Source: JALHSW01 sp963720675
GTDB taxonomy: Bacteria > Actinomycetota > Acidimicrobiia > IMCC26256 > PALSA-555
Assembly (NCBI GenBank): GCA_963720675.1
Contig: CAVRGH010000017.1
Coordinates: forward strand, 1-5,527
DNA length: 5,527 bases
Reading direction: 5' to 3'
Made by a program: the position numbers and the translations under genes. Shown here in pieces: positions 1 through 5,526 of the stretch. Positions within the stretch are counted from its first letter, which is position 1. Every line of letters begins with the position of its first letter. Under the pieces are notes generated by a model. It was not told the DNA's origin and ran no database searches. It saw only the letters and a list, made by a program, of their open reading frames with translations.

Positions 1-113
1 TGCAGCAGATTTTGCGTGTGAAGTACGCCGGGATGCCCACGGTCGTGCACGCGGAGGTTCCCGGTGAGGGCTGGTCGGCCATGGCCGAGGTGGACGGCTC
101 GGCCGACGCCTGA
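1..113 (+). CDS. C-terminal fragment of a gene of unknown function
   Basis: This is an open frame entering from the left edge, with codons beginning at position 3 and a TGA stop at 111-113. It gives 36 residues that include KYAGMPTVVHAEVPGEGW and end in an acidic, small-residue tail (DGSADA). The mixed hydrophobic and charged composition and mostly G/C third codon positions look like real coding sequence. No domain can be recognised from so short a tail. It converges on the minus-strand gene that stops at 164, leaving about 50 bases between the two stops. The start and most of the protein lie outside the window. Confidence 0.5.
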   Translation, partial: QQILRVKYAGMPTVVHAEVPGEGWSAMAEVDGSADA

Positions 114-123
114 CGGGTCACTC

Positions 124-175
124 GGACCGCGGTCCTGCCCACCGGGGACGTCGTACCAAGAGCTCAGTCGAGCTC
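124..175. other. Inverted repeats between convergent gene ends
   Basis: A perfect 12-base palindrome, GGACCGCGGTCC, lies at 124-135. A second short hairpin, GAGCTC-AGTC-GAGCTC, lies at 160-175 and overlaps the stop codon of the minus-strand gene. Both sit where two genes converge, a usual place for terminators. Neither is followed by a T tract on either strand, so a classical intrinsic terminator is not supported. In such GC-rich DNA, palindromes of this size also occur by chance. Confidence 0.2.
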
Positions 176-640
176 GGCCAACACCTCACCGATGATCTTC
201 GTGGCCTCGTGCGCGCGAAGCGGCTCGCCGCCTTCGGCGTCAGCGACCTCGTCGGCGAAGGCTTCGACGGCGGGCACACCGCCGACGAGCACGTGCCGGA
301 GCGCTTCACCCGCCGCTGCCGGGTCGTCGAGCGCCTCGACCGCGGGTTCCACGTCGTGGCCCGGAGACTCGGCGACCGCATGGACGACGCTCATCGCCTC
401 GTCGCGACCGCTCGCAGTCGACACCGGGACTTCGGCGTCGGGGTTCTGCTGGCGGTCCCACTCCGCCAGCGCTTCGTCGTAGCCGCCTTCGCCGGGATGC
501 AGGACGCGCGTCGTCGACACACTCTGCGGGTCGACCGGATCGCCGTCGCCAGCCCCGGTGCCATCGGTCTCGTCGTCGTGCTTCCGGCCCGCCTCGACCG
601 GGACGATCAGGGTGCCGTCGGGATTGCGAACGATGTCCAT
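164..640 (-). CDS. Acidic 158-residue protein of unknown function, probably stress-regulated
   Basis: I do not recognise the family. The protein starts MDIVRNPDGTLIVPVEAG, a short beta-like segment. An Asp/Gly-rich and probably disordered stretch follows at about residues 20-40, then VLHPGEGGYDEALAEWDRQ at about 47-64. The alanine- and glutamate-rich remainder (about 80-158) is predicted helical and ends EATKIIGEVLAELD. There is no signal peptide, membrane segment or cysteine, so a soluble cytoplasmic protein is likely. The ATG at 640 is chosen because GAGGAG lies seven bases upstream. An in-frame ATG at 655 overlaps that Shine-Dalgarno, and one at 712 falls inside the putative promoter. The gene faces away from the cNMP relic and converges on the plus-strand gene at the left edge. 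A sigma-B/F-like promoter at 689-714 suggests general-stress control. The gene is convincing; its function is not known. Confidence 0.75.
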   Translation of the reverse strand: MDIVRNPDGTLIVPVEAGRKHDDETDGTGAGDGDPVDPQSVSTTRVLHPGEGGYDEALAEWDRQQNPDAEVPVSTASGRDEAMSVVHAVAESPGHDVEPAVEALDDPAAAGEALRHVLVGGVPAVEAFADEVADAEGGEPLRAHEATKIIGEVLAELD

Positions 641-647
641 GCTGGGG

Positions 648-653
648 CTCCTC
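648..653 (-). promoter_or_regulatory. Shine-Dalgarno GAGGAG fixing the start at 640
   Basis: On the minus strand GAGGAG is followed by seven bases and then ATG at 640. It is the best ribosome binding site in the window, and it decides between the in-frame ATG codons at 712, 655 and 640. Confidence 0.8.
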
Positions 654-688
654 ATTCGGAGTCTTCGGCAGACTCCCTGGACTCGCTC

Positions 689-714
689 ATACCCAGTTCC
701 GGCACTGACCAAAC
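689..714 (-). promoter_or_regulatory. Putative sigma-B/sigma-F-type stress promoter
   Basis: The minus strand reads GTTTGG (714-709), 14 bases, then GGGTAT (694-689). This matches the GTTT ... GGGTA(T/C) pattern of sigma-B-family promoters, such as sigma-B of Bacillus and Streptomyces and sigma-F of mycobacteria, with the expected spacer. Transcription would begin near 682 and give a leader of about 40 bases containing the GAGGAG site. No convincing sigma-A -35/-10 pair was seen in the same stretch. The assignment rests on motif matching alone. Confidence 0.5.
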
Positions 715-722
715 GGTGATAC

Positions 723-1046
723 CTACCCGTCGTGGGGACGGTGCCCGAGGCGCCGGCTCGAGCTCGGGTCCGCCGACAGGACCGAGTCGATCTCGTCGGG
801 CTCGATCACGAGCGCGTGGACCGGGGTGAGCGCGCGCAGGGTCGCGGTCCGGTGCCCGTTCCCGAGCATCGACAGCTCACCGACCACGTCTCCCACGGTC
901 ACCGTCGCGACCTGCGCGCCGTCGACGAGCACGGCCGCCTCGCCTTCGACCACGACGAACCCGTTGGCCTCCGCGTCACCCTGGTGGCAGAGCTCGTCGC
1001 CGACCGCGAAGTGCCGGTCGCCCGGGAGGATCGTGAAACAGGAACG
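723..1046 (-). pseudogene. Cyclic-nucleotide-binding (Crp/PKA-R-like) domain, 5' end disrupted
   Basis: The frame ends at TAG (723-725) and gives a recognisable cNMP-binding beta-barrel. It reads HFAVGDELCHQGD, then GFVVVEGEAAVLVDG, then a phosphate-binding cassette GELSMLGNGHRTATLRA, then PVHALVIEPDEIDSVL. The cassette keeps the conserved Glu of GE and the Arg of HRTA that contact cyclic nucleotide, so the barrel itself is not obviously dead. The frame is closed upstream by TGA at 1047-1049, and between that stop and the barrel there is no ATG, GTG or TTG. The first possible start, GTG at 951-953, would delete the first strands. The N-terminal helix of the domain is also missing. I read this as a frameshifted or truncated gene. 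Removing one base near 1035-1038 joins it to the cyclase-like segment upstream. A sequencing indel is the alternative explanation. Confidence 0.7.
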
Positions 1047-1074
1047 TCACCGTCCCGCTCGGCAGCGCCACCAA
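976..1074 (-). pseudogene. Vestigial start of a class III adenylate/guanylate cyclase gene
   Basis: Starting at TTG 1072-1074 or GTG 1069-1071, the minus strand encodes (L)VALPSGTVTFLF and then loses similarity (HDPPGRPALRG), stopping at TGA 976-978. LP(T/S)GTVTFLFTDIEGSTR is the hallmark beginning of actinobacterial class III cyclases, where the Asp after FLFT binds the catalytic metal. Here the match breaks just before that Asp, so no active cyclase can be made. The conserved part is only 1036-1074. It lies about 95 bases downstream of the STAND gene in the same direction and runs out of frame into the cNMP domain. A fused or deleted relic is the simplest reading. The match is short, so chance similarity cannot be excluded. 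Confidence 0.45.
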
Positions 1075-1154
1075 CTTCGACCCACCATCGCAGCTCGACC
1101 CGACACCAGTGGACCAGAAGCCGATGATCGACGCCGGACACGATCTGACCGACG

Positions 1155-1169
1155 GACGGCAGTGCCGTC
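1155..1169 (-). other. Perfect inverted repeat at the STAND gene stop codon
   Basis: On the minus strand GACGGCACTGCCGTC is a perfect 7+1+7 inverted repeat, able to form a six-base-pair stem with a three-base loop. It begins inside the TGA stop of the STAND gene (1168-1170). The position suits a transcript-end hairpin, but no T run follows, so it could stabilise or terminate the message only in a non-classical way. Confidence 0.3.
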
Positions 1170-3744
1170 AGCAGAGCTCGGCGGCAACCTCGAGGGCTTC
1201 CGCGTAGGTGAGCTGCGCCCCTGCAGCCGCGGCCTCGTCGAACGCGACAGGACCAAGAGTGGTTCGCAGTTCCTCGACGAATCGATCGCGGCGGGAGCCC
1301 TGGCTGCCCCAGACCGACACTCCGGCCGTCTCCCGCTGCACCGACGCGCTAGCGAGGAGCAGCGCCGCTCGAGCGGGATCCGCGTTGTGTGCGGCGAGGC
1401 GCGCCAACGCGTCGAGGAGATACCCGACCGAGTACCTCATCCGCAGCGATCGATGGCGCTCGAGGCTCGTCGCGAACAGCTGCGCCGCGGCCACGGCGTC
1501 ACCGTGGTGCAGCCGGCACTCCGCGAGGTTGATCTCCGCCATCGCCGTGAACTGCTCGTCCCCACTCCCGCGTGCGCTCGCGACGGTCTCCTCGAAGAGA
1601 TCCACATCGTCGAAGCGCTCTTGCGCCACGAACAGCCAGGTCAACACGTTCAGCGCCCCGGCGACGCCCCAGTGATCGCCCAGCCGTCGGTACACCTCGA
1701 GCGTCTCCTGCGCGAGCTGCTCGGCACGATCCTCACCGTCCCGCGGCCCCGCGATCATGCTCAACGCCAAGGTGGCGGCGGCGGCCAACTCCTCGTCGCC
1801 GATCGACCGCGCGATCGCGAGCCCGTCGTCGAGCACACGAACGGAGTCGTCGTGATCGCCGGTCCACAGATCGAAGAGCCCGGCGACCACGAGCAGCCGA
1901 CCGCGTGATTGCTCCGTGCAGTGGTCGACCGCGGCGAGCGCCGCGCTGCTGACGCGCCGCCCCTCCTCCAGCTGGCCGTAGATCCAGGTGGGAACCCAGA
2001 GGTCCCATGCCATCTCGGCCACGTCGTCGATCAGATCGTGGTCGAGGAACCACGCGATGGCGGCTCGCAGGTTGTCGGCTTCTCCGTCGCCGTCGGGACC
2101 GACGACCTGCAACCAGCTCCTCTGGTCGGGTCCGCGGACACCGACACCAAGGCGGCGGGCGACGTCCCGGTAGAACTCGGCGTGGCGTCTCCTCACACCA
2201 TCGGCGTCTCCGCGCTCCTCCAAGCGCTCGCGAGCGAACTCGCCGATCATCTCCAGCATGCGGAATCGGGGCTCGCCGGCCGCCGCTTCGGCGCGCAGCA
2301 GGCTGTTGTCGACGAGCCCCGCGAGGGCTTCGAGGAGCTCGAGCTCGCCCGGTTCGCCGCACACTGCCTCCGCAGCTTCGAGGGAGAAGCTGCCCGCGAA
2401 GACACCGAGACGTTCGAAGAGCTGTTGCTCGTCCGGGTCGAGGAGGTCGTAGGACCACTGGATCGTGTCGCGCAACGCGCGTTGGCGCGCCGGGGCGTCT
2501 CGTGGACCACCGACAAGGAGGTCGAAGCGTCGATCGAGGCGACCGAGCAGCGCGTCCGGCGACAACACCCGGACCCGAGACGCGGCGAGCTCGATGGCCA
2601 ACGGCACGTGTTCCAACCGCCGGCAGATCTCGCCGATCAGCTCGACGTCGGCATCGGAGCTCAGTGAGCCGCGACCCACGGCATCCGCCCGCTCCCGGAA
2701 CAGGTGGATGGCGTCCGCCTCGGCGAGCGCGTCGACGGGGAACTCTTGCTCGGCCCTGAGTCGAAGCGGCGCGCGACTCGTCACCAGGATCTTGACGCCC
2801 GGTGCCGCGGCGAGCAGCGCGGACAAGGGTTCGGCGGCCTCGAGGAGGTGCTCGAGGTTGTCGACCACCAGGAGCAGGGACCGTTCCGAGAGGTCGGTTC
2901 GCAGCGCGTCCAGCGTCGAGTCCGGGCTCACATCGCGGAGGCCGACCGCGGCTGCGATCGCCGGGACGACGAGGTCGACCGAGTGCAGCGACGCGAGCGA
3001 CACGAACGCGGCTCCCTCCTCGAACGCTCCCGCGGCCTCCGCCGCGGCTTGCAGCGCGAGGCGCGTCTTGCCGATGCCACCCGGTCCGGTCAGGGTGACG
3101 AGCCGGATGTCCTCGCGCGCGAGCAGCGAGCGCAGCTGCTCGAGCTCGTGTGCTCGGCCGATGAACGGCGACTCGGGCCCCGGGAGCATGAGCCGGGTTC
3201 GGCGAACGGGTGCGTCACCCGGTTCGACGAGGAAGGCCTCGCTCAGGAGCAGCGATACGTCGTCAGCGACGAGCCGCGCGAGCTCGTCGACCGTCGAGAA
3301 GGACTTGTACGACACCTCATCGCTCGAGCGGATGTGGTCGAGGAGCTCCTCGAGCCGGTCGTCCCGTTCGGGCGCCGGACGCTTCACGTAGACGAGCTTC
3401 GGTCGCGGGCCGGAGAGGACGTACTCGTCCTCGAGCCCGGAGATGTCCATCTCCGGAGCGATCCAGCCGTAGCGCTGCCAGTAGATCCCGATGAAGACAT
3501 GACTCTGCTCGAGGTACGAGCGGTAGAGACCACGCGGAGGATGCGGACGAGCGCCCAGCTCGAAGAGGACCGGGGAGAGATGCAGGCTCTCGATCGTGCG
3601 GCGCACGCCGGCGCGCTCGTCGGCCAGCTCTTCGAGCGTGGACGACACGAAGACGCGGACGCGCTGGTCGGGGGTGAGGATGTGCCCTCCCCCTCCCGCG
3701 TGATCCGCCGGTGATTCCCTGCGCGCGGCTTCCACGTTGTCCAT
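1168..3744 (-). CDS. STAND ATPase: DUF4062 - NB-ARC - winged helix - TPR
   Basis: The protein has 858 residues and is intact. Residues 29-170 match DUF4062: RVRVFVSSTLEELADERAGV at the start, HVFIGIYWQRYGW at about 82-94, and LVYVKRPAPERDDRLEELL at about 117-135. Residues 190-410 form a STAND/NB-ARC NTPase with FIGRAHELEQL (194-204), Walker A GPGGIGKT (220-227), Walker B LLLVVDN (Asp295), sensor-like KILVTSR (318-324) and a GLPL-like HVPLAIELAASR (379-390). A winged-helix segment follows (about 421-485, RDTIQWSYDLLDPDEQQLFERLGVF). The rest (about 500-845) is TPR-like helical repeats. Family knowledge: such proteins are nucleotide-driven switches in which repeats sense a ligand and the N-terminal domain is effector or adaptor. 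DUF4062 occupies that place here. There is no cyclase domain and no C-terminal LuxR HTH, both common in relatives. ATG 3744 is chosen because DUF4062 follows shortly, although its ribosome site is weak; GTG at 3786 is an alternative. Upstream and co-directional is the secreted propeller gene. A transcriptional or anti-phage role is possible but inferred. Confidence 0.92.
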   Translation of the reverse strand: MDNVEAARRESPADHAGGGGHILTPDQRVRVFVSSTLEELADERAGVRRTIESLHLSPVLFELGARPHPPRGLYRSYLEQSHVFIGIYWQRYGWIAPEMDISGLEDEYVLSGPRPKLVYVKRPAPERDDRLEELLDHIRSSDEVSYKSFSTVDELARLVADDVSLLLSEAFLVEPGDAPVRRTRLMLPGPESPFIGRAHELEQLRSLLAREDIRLVTLTGPGGIGKTRLALQAAAEAAGAFEEGAAFVSLASLHSVDLVVPAIAAAVGLRDVSPDSTLDALRTDLSERSLLLVVDNLEHLLEAAEPLSALLAAAPGVKILVTSRAPLRLRAEQEFPVDALAEADAIHLFRERADAVGRGSLSSDADVELIGEICRRLEHVPLAIELAASRVRVLSPDALLGRLDRRFDLLVGGPRDAPARQRALRDTIQWSYDLLDPDEQQLFERLGVFAGSFSLEAAEAVCGEPGELELLEALAGLVDNSLLRAEAAAGEPRFRMLEMIGEFARERLEERGDADGVRRRHAEFYRDVARRLGVGVRGPDQRSWLQVVGPDGDGEADNLRAAIAWFLDHDLIDDVAEMAWDLWVPTWIYGQLEEGRRVSSAALAAVDHCTEQSRGRLLVVAGLFDLWTGDHDDSVRVLDDGLAIARSIGDEELAAAATLALSMIAGPRDGEDRAEQLAQETLEVYRRLGDHWGVAGALNVLTWLFVAQERFDDVDLFEETVASARGSGDEQFTAMAEINLAECRLHHGDAVAAAQLFATSLERHRSLRMRYSVGYLLDALARLAAHNADPARAALLLASASVQRETAGVSVWGSQGSRRDRFVEELRTTLGPVAFDEAAAAGAQLTYAEALEVAAELC

Positions 3745-3782
3745 TCTGGCCGGACGCCGCGGGGCCACCACCAACGGCGAAC

Positions 3783-5390
3783 TCACGAGCGCAACGACCC
3801 GTCCGCCCCGGTCAGCCCTCGCCGAGCTCGTGCGGGGCACGCGTCCTGCTGCCGAGGACCGTGACGACCGGCGAGACGGCAACGGCGATGACGCCGAGCA
3901 TCGCGAGCTGCCGGCAGTGACGCGACCGCGGCCTGCTTCAGCCCGTCGAGATCCGGTAGACGAACTTCCGCGCGTCGTTGTAGACCCAGATCGTGTCGAC
4001 GCCGGCGTCGACGGGCCCATACTTGGAGATGACGTAGGGGACGTCGAACGCGCGGGCCAGGTCGGGGCCCAGCGCACGCAGCGTCGACCGCGCGGTCGGT
4101 CCAGTAGCCCGGGGCCGCGGCCGCGACCGGATACTGGAACGGCGCGGTTGCGCGGACCTCGAGCGTCACGGGGTCGAGCGCGATGAGCTCGCTCGGCGCG
4201 GTGCGGCTGGCCACGTTCATGCTCATGACGACACCCTCGTCGGAGGCCTGGCTCGAACCGATGCTGTCGTCGCGGTAGACGGGTGAGGTCGCCAGCACCT
4301 GCCCCGACGCGGGATCGATGCGGCGGATCACGTTCGTGACGGGAACGTCCCCGGTGTGCAGTTCCGGGGAGGTCTGCGTCTCCACGTAGAGGCTCGTGGA
4401 GCTCGCCATGATCCGCCCCGGGTAGGCATCGAGCGGCACACGGGCGAGGACGGCGCCCGTCGCGGGATCGACGCGGACCAGCTCGCGGTCGCGGGTCGCG
4501 GACAGCCAGAGGGTGCCGTCGATCGCCGCGCCGTCCGGGTAGAGCGGCCTCTCCTCGTTGATGTCCTGCGATGGCGCCACGACCTGGATGGGCGCGCCCG
4601 CCAGGAGCGTCGTTGGATCGACCGGGATCAACGTGCCCAGGTGGCCGTCGATCCCGAACAGCGACGGGCCCGCGACGACCAGCGCGTCCAGGTCGACCGG
4701 CACCGTCTCGTGCGCGATCACCTCATTGGTCGAGGTGTCGATCCGGAAGAGCTCCGTCGAGTCGGCAGAGGGCGCGTCGATGAAGGCGAGGAACACCGCG
4801 TCGCTCGTCGGTGCCATCGTCTGCATGCGGTAGGAGGAGTCGTCGGGCTCGAGGGGGATGGCGACGTCGACGCGCTGCAGGCCGGCACTGGCACGTCCGG
4901 CCTCGAGCTCGACCTCGCCACTCTCTTTGCAGGCACTTCTGTTCGTGCCGTCGTCGTCCTCGTCGAGGATGTCGTACGAGACGCGTGCGGTCGTTGCGGA
5001 ATCGCCCGTGAAGCGACCGCGGAGGTGGATCGCGACCTTGCGCACGCCACCGTAGACATCCGAGGTCTTCACGTCGGCGGAGTACGCCCCGTCGGTCCCG
5101 ACATAGACCGTGCGCTGCTTCTTGATGGCGTCGTCGCCCCGGAGCGAGCCGCACTCCAGACGGAACTCGACCACCAGCGTCATCTCGCCGTCGGCGGTCG
5201 GTGCGATCGCGGTGAGCTTCGTGCGGAGCCCCTGCATGCGGCCCGAGTACGTGACCCCGTGCTCCGGGCCACCACGCCCGTCGGCCGGGGTGTCGTCCGT
5301 CCCCGCACCCGCCGGCGCACCGAGCCCGAGCATGCCGCCCAGAACCGCACACGCCACGACGGCACGGACCCCTGCCGGTCGTGCACCCAT
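3783..5390 (-). CDS. Secreted beta-propeller-like protein, 3' end frame-disrupted
   Basis: From ATG 5390 the protein opens with a signal peptide: Arg at positions 4 and 9, a hydrophobic core VVACAVLGGMLGLGAPAGA, and likely cleavage near residue 29. Residues 45-165 form a beta-rich domain with Cys80 and Cys154, which could pair outside the cell. Residues 170-430 carry repeated blade-like units: LFRIDTSTNEVIA, LVRVDPATGAVLARVPL, IRRIDPASGQVLATSPV, LIALDPVTLEVRATAPF. These resemble YncE/Vgb-type propellers. The frame is convincing to about GYWTDR (residue 433, position 4092). It then becomes an implausible Arg-rich tail that runs to the TGA at 3783. The real continuation is in another frame (3938-4090). 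It may bind a ligand or surface partner; no catalytic residues are evident. No Shine-Dalgarno precedes the start, so leaderless translation is possible. Confidence 0.75.
   Translation of the reverse strand: MGARPAGVRAVVACAVLGGMLGLGAPAGAGTDDTPADGRGGPEHGVTYSGRMQGLRTKLTAIAPTADGEMTLVVEFRLECGSLRGDDAIKKQRTVYVGTDGAYSADVKTSDVYGGVRKVAIHLRGRFTGDSATTARVSYDILDEDDDGTNRSACKESGEVELEAGRASAGLQRVDVAIPLEPDDSSYRMQTMAPTSDAVFLAFIDAPSADSTELFRIDTSTNEVIAHETVPVDLDALVVAGPSLFGIDGHLGTLIPVDPTTLLAGAPIQVVAPSQDINEERPLYPDGAAIDGTLWLSATRDRELVRVDPATGAVLARVPLDAYPGRIMASSTSLYVETQTSPELHTGDVPVTNVIRRIDPASGQVLATSPVYRDDSIGSSQASDEGVVMSMNVASRTAPSELIALDPVTLEVRATAPFQYPVAAAAPGYWTDRAVDAACAGPRPGPRVRRPLRHLQVWARRRRRRHDLGLQRRAEVRLPDLDGLKQAAVASLPAARDARRHRRCRLAGRHGPRQQDACPARARRGLTGADGSLRS
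3812..3901 (-). CDS. Small hydrophobic reading frame, possible lost membrane anchor
   Basis: ATG 3901 to TGA 3812 encodes 29 residues: a hydrophobic run MLGVIAVAVSPVVTVLG, then basic SRTR and APHELGEG. This has the form of one transmembrane segment followed by a positive cytoplasmic tail. It is in the same frame as the TGA that ends the propeller continuation and lies 36 bases beyond it. It has no clear ribosome binding site. It could be the displaced C-terminal anchor of the secreted propeller protein, separated from it by further frame disruptions. It could also be a free small membrane peptide, or chance. Third positions are mostly G/C, consistent with coding. Confidence 0.3.
   Translation of the reverse strand: MLGVIAVAVSPVVTVLGSRTRAPHELGEG
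3938..4090 (-). other. Out-of-frame C-terminal continuation of the propeller protein
   Basis: Skipping one base in the GCGCGG run near 4087-4093 moves the propeller frame into one reading STLRALGPDLARAFDVPYVI, then DTIWVYNDARKFVYRISTG, and a TGA at 3938-3940. IWV followed by VYRIS has the same pattern as the blades upstream, so this is the true C-terminal coding signal. The corrected protein would have about 483 residues if it ends here. The disruption is either a real frameshift mutation or a one-base sequence error. Confidence 0.7.
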
Positions 5391-5397
5391 GCGCCGC

Positions 5398-5403
5398 AGT
5401 CTA
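5398..5403 (-). promoter_or_regulatory. Possible -10 element (TAGACT) for leaderless transcription
   Basis: TAGACT fits the TANNNT -10 pattern and ends seven bases before ATG 5390, the spacing expected if the transcript begins at the start codon. Leaderless messages are common in actinobacteria, and this gene has no Shine-Dalgarno. No recognisable -35 lies at the usual distance, so the call is weak. Confidence 0.25.
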
Positions 5404-5526
5404 GGAAGACGCGTGCCTGCGCGGGGGTCCCCGAACCGCTACCAACATGCCGACGCCGAGCGCCACTTCGCGGCCTCCGAGGCCCAGGACAGGCTCACGG
5501 CGCCCGGTGGGCAGCTCTCGGCGAGG
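5401..5526 (-). CDS. Possible C-terminal end of an unidentified minus-strand gene
   Basis: A minus-strand frame enters from the right edge and stops at TAG 5401-5403. It encodes about 41 residues including VLGLGGREVALGVGMLVAVRG. This resembles the G-x-R-(D/E)-(V/L)-A-L-G-x-G segment of small actinobacterial membrane proteins, but the expected following helix is absent. Third positions are less GC-rich than in the clear genes. A competing plus-strand frame from ATG 5389 stays open to the edge with higher GC at third positions but has no ribosome site. If real, this gene would end ten bases before the propeller gene and could share its transcript. Confidence 0.3.
   Translation of the reverse strand, partial: PRRELPTGRREPVLGLGGREVALGVGMLVAVRGPPRRHASS

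Noticed and set aside
449..502. FAD-oxidoreductase-like motif (VLHPGEGGYDEALAEW) in the acidic protein
   Set aside because: It resembles the entry to FAD-binding domains, but no other part of such a fold is present in a 158-residue protein.
641..712. Upstream starts (712 or 655) for the acidic protein
   Set aside because: The ATG at 712 lies in the putative -35 box and the one at 655 overlaps the Shine-Dalgarno that serves ATG 640.
209..829. Plus-strand reading frame of about 206 codons
   Set aside because: It is opposite the acidic protein gene, whose Shine-Dalgarno and promoter support the minus strand. The Arg-rich translation looks like a shadow.
1030..1045. Programmed frameshift joining the cyclase-like start to the cNMP domain
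   Set aside because: There is no convincing slippery heptamer, Shine-Dalgarno stimulator or downstream pseudoknot. A mutation or sequence error is simpler.
826..1908. Long plus-strand reading frame
   Set aside because: It is antisense to the STAND gene and the cNMP relic, whose motifs are unmistakable. Its translation is Arg/Pro/Ser-rich with no domain pattern, as expected of a GC-rich shadow frame.
2704..3714. Plus-strand reading frame of about 336 codons
   Set aside because: It lies entirely opposite the DUF4062 and NTPase domains of the STAND gene and shows no recognisable motif.
3745..4077. N-terminal extension of the STAND protein from GTG 4077
   Set aside because: The extension is low-complexity Ser/Thr/Arg/Pro and overlaps the out-of-frame propeller C-terminus, which is the better coding signal there.
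5349..5351. Lipoprotein cysteine (VVAC, Cys14) in the propeller signal peptide
   Set aside because: The hydrophobic core continues well beyond the cysteine and too little precedes it. A normal signal peptidase I site after APAGA fits better.
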